From JAUXLW01 sp964195005 (GTDB lineage: Bacteria; Actinomycetota; Acidimicrobiia; Spongiisociales; SHLN01): DNA of 22,984 nucleotides. Position 1 is the stretch's first letter, and the number at the start of each line of letters is the position of its first letter. This document shows, piece after piece, positions 21,409 to 22,984 of the stretch. Under the pieces are notes generated by a model, which saw only the letters and a program-made list of their open reading frames with translations, ran no database searches and was not told where the DNA came from. The stretch lies in assembly GCA_964195005.1 (NCBI GenBank), contig CAXMOO010000079.1:1-22984 (forward strand), read 5' to 3'. The translations under genes were made by a program, and so were the position numbers.

Positions 21409-21522
21409 CTAGCCCTGCCTCTGTTTGTGACGCGGATTCGTGCAAATCACCCGTACGCGACCGTGGCGCCGGATGACCCGGCACCGTTCGCACATTTTCT
21501 TGACTGACGGTCTTACTTTCAT
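21409..21522 (-). CDS. rpmJ: 50S ribosomal protein L36, zinc-ribbon (C+) form
   Basis: A 37-residue protein read directly from the minus strand: it begins MKVRPSVKKMCERCRVIRRH and ends NPRHKQRQG. Zinc ligands C11, C14, C27 and H32 are all present, so this is the zinc-binding form. Its ATG overlaps the infA stop by four bases (ATGA), and its TAG lies 25 bases before rpsM. The order infA-rpmJ-rpsM is conserved across bacteria. Length and sequence are typical. Confidence 0.98.
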   Translation of the reverse strand: MKVRPSVKKMCERCRVIRRHGRVRVICTNPRHKQRQG

Positions 21523-21740
21523 TTGTACCGATAGGTGATCCTGCCTCTGGTGAGGTCATATGGCGAGAGTTCCATTCGCACTCGATCTCCAGGAAGAATC
21601 TTGATGTAATACATCCTCATCTTCCCCGACACGTGCGCCAGGACCTCATGCTCGTTGTCGAGCTCCACTCGAAACATTGCGTTCGGAAGAGGCTCGACGA
21701 CGGTGCCCTCAATCTCAATCACGTCGTCTTTTCTTGCCAC
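21519..21740 (-). CDS. infA: Translation initiation factor IF-1
   Basis: IF-1 binds the 30S A site during initiation. The 73 residues form one S1-like OB fold: MARKDDVIEIEGTVVEPLPN, FRVELDNEHEVLAHVSGKMRM, and the ending PYDLTRGRITYRYK. The start is GTG at 21740 with TGAGGT five bases upstream. The stop overlaps rpmJ. A 69-base gap separates it from map. Confidence 0.99.
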   Translation of the reverse strand: MARKDDVIEIEGTVVEPLPNAMFRVELDNEHEVLAHVSGKMRMYYIKILPGDRVRMELSPYDLTRGRITYRYK

Positions 21741-21809
21741 CAGACCTCAAAAAGGCCGCGGACGGCTAGCCAGACATGATAGTAGTTACCCCCAGCTACC
21801 AGCAAGCCC

Positions 21810-22553
21810 TCAGATCGTGAAGACTTCAGGGCCCTCGTCGGTGATGGCCACAGTGTTCTCAAAGTGCGCCGACAAGCCCCCATCGGCTGTTACCACGGTC
21901 CAACCATCCTCCAAGAGCTCAGTGCGCCAACCTCCGATGTTGACCATGGGCTCGATGCACAGGGCCATGCCCTCCTTGAGCCTCAGGCCCTTACCGGGCT
22001 CGCCGAAGTTGGGGATCTGTGGCTCCTCGTGCATCTGCTCGCCGATGCCATGGCCCACGTACTCCCGCACTACGGAAAACCCTCCACCTTCAGCCACCTT
22101 TTGCACCGCGGCGGAGATTGCGCCGACCCTGGCCCCGGCCTCCACCTGGGCGATACCGGCCATCATCGCTTCCTCAGTAACGCGCACCAGCCTTTCGCTC
22201 TCCTCAGAAACCCGGCCGATCGGGAACGTGCGAGCGGCGTCACCGTGGTAGCCCTCGAATATCGCCCCGACATCGACCGAGAGAAGGTCGCCCTCTTTCA
22301 ACGCGTAGTCGTCCGGTATCCCGTGGACGATAACGTTGTTCGGTGACGTGCAAATAGTCGCCGGGTAACCGTGATACCCGAGGAACGATGGCGTGCATCC
22401 CCCGTCCCGGATCATCTCGGCCGCTAATTCATCGAGATCCTTAGTAGTGACCCCGGGTACGGCGGCTTTTTCCAACGCCAGAAGGACTTCGGCGACGATT
22501 TTGCCGGCCCGGCGCATCTTGTCGAAGGCTGCGGCGTCTTTGATTGTGATCAC
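21810..22553 (-). CDS. map: Type I methionine aminopeptidase
   Basis: The enzyme removes the initiator methionine from nascent proteins. The 247 residues show the pita-bread fold with metal ligands D94, D105, H168, E201 and E232 and the substrate-binding H77 in IVHGIP. EYVGHGIGEQMHEEP around H168 is typical. There is no N-terminal extension or SH3-binding motif. Its ATG overlaps the adk stop by four bases. The order adk-map-infA is standard. Confidence 0.98.
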   Translation of the reverse strand: MITIKDAAAFDKMRRAGKIVAEVLLALEKAAVPGVTTKDLDELAAEMIRDGGCTPSFLGYHGYPATICTSPNNVIVHGIPDDYALKEGDLLSVDVGAIFEGYHGDAARTFPIGRVSEESERLVRVTEEAMMAGIAQVEAGARVGAISAAVQKVAEGGGFSVVREYVGHGIGEQMHEEPQIPNFGEPGKGLRLKEGMALCIEPMVNIGGWRTELLEDGWTVVTADGGLSAHFENTVAITDEGPEVFTI

Positions 22554-22984
22554 CCGGCGAGCACCTCAACCAGGCGGAAGAAGACCTCGTCCATTGTGCC
22601 AAGGCCATCAACCCGGCCCAGCATGTTGCGACTTTCGTAAAACTCGACGAGCGGGGCAGTCTCTTCCTCATAGACCACGAGCCGGTTGCGAATAACGGCT
22701 TCGATGTCGTCGCTGCGACCCACCTCGGAGCCTCGCTTCACCAATCGTCCGACCAGCGAATCAGCCGGGGCCTCCAGTAAGAGCACTTTATCGAGGACCC
22801 GCTCGCCGAAGGCAGCCTCGAGGGCATCAGCCTGGGCGCTGTTGCGGGGGTAGCCGTCGAGCAGGTAACCACACTCGGCATCTGCCTCATTGAGCCGGGA
22901 GATCACCATCGCCGTGACTAGATCGCCGGGAACTAACTCTCCGGCTTCCATGATCGCCTGCGCTCTGAGCCCGAGCTCGGTGCC
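22550..22984 (-). CDS. adk: Adenylate kinase, 5' part outside the window
   Basis: The enzyme equilibrates ATP, ADP and AMP. The window holds the last 144 codons. The frame is open to the right edge, beginning GTELGLRAQAIMEAGELVPG, which matches the NMP-binding region after the missing P-loop. LLDGYPRNSAQADAL is the AMP-binding signature. The LID region is short (RLVKRGSEVGRSDDIEAVIRNRL) and lacks the zinc cysteines, as in other actinobacterial adenylate kinases. A start at 22951 would lack the P-loop and is not the real start. secY would be expected further right. Confidence 0.95.
   Translation of the reverse strand, partial: GTELGLRAQAIMEAGELVPGDLVTAMVISRLNEADAECGYLLDGYPRNSAQADALEAAFGERVLDKVLLLEAPADSLVGRLVKRGSEVGRSDDIEAVIRNRLVVYEEETAPLVEFYESRNMLGRVDGLGTMDEVFFRLVEVLAG

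Overview
This window is GC-rich bacterial chromosome with two conserved actinobacterial gene clusters joined end to end. On the minus strand, from right to left, the order is adk-map-infA-rpmJ-rpsM-rpsK-rpsD-rpoA-rplQ, then a Yip1-like membrane gene and truA, then rplM-rpsI-glmM-glmS, then acpS, nnr-alr-...-tsaE-tsaB-rimI-tsaD, then groES-groEL. This order, the CIRCE-type heat-shock operators and frequent GTG starts point to Actinobacteria. The zinc-ribbon (C+) forms of S4 and L36 and the general flavour suggest an Acidimicrobiia-like or other early-branching lineage, but that placement is inference. Almost all protein genes are housekeeping genes on the minus strand.

Left part (1-705): a plus-strand ORF that looks like an O-antigen ligase with its middle deleted, closed by a hairpin terminator shared with the convergent groEL. 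Next (705-9360): groES-groEL under two adjacent CIRCE operators, preceded by an eight-gene unit nnr-alr-P1 peptidase-uracil DNA glycosylase-tsaE-tsaB-rimI-tsaD in which every stop overlaps the next start. It combines NAD(P)HX repair, D-alanine supply, DNA repair and the tRNA t6A pathway.

Middle (9361-12137): the accessory zone. It holds a 93-bp tandem repeat with a decayed minus-strand reading frame, a truncated and frameshifted BMP-family lipoprotein gene, acpS, about 0.8 kb of intergenic repeats (heptamer arrays and two copies of a roughly 135-bp element), and a lone plus-strand hpt.

Right (12138-22984): glmS, preceded by a recognisable glmS ribozyme; glmM; the ribosomal, RNA polymerase and translation genes; and the 3' part of adk at the right edge. 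rpmJ is a small 37-codon gene overlapping infA. Two related, apparently structured intergenic elements lie before rpsI and before rpsD, and share a hairpin with a compensatory base-pair change. Ribosomal protein S11 has an acidic Ala/Pro/Glu-rich N-terminal extension of about 70 residues.

The most notable items are the glmS ribozyme in an apparent actinobacterium, the paired elements upstream of rpsI and rpsD, the double CIRCE, the extended S11, and the families of intergenic repeats. No CRISPR array, transposase, tRNA or rRNA gene was seen.
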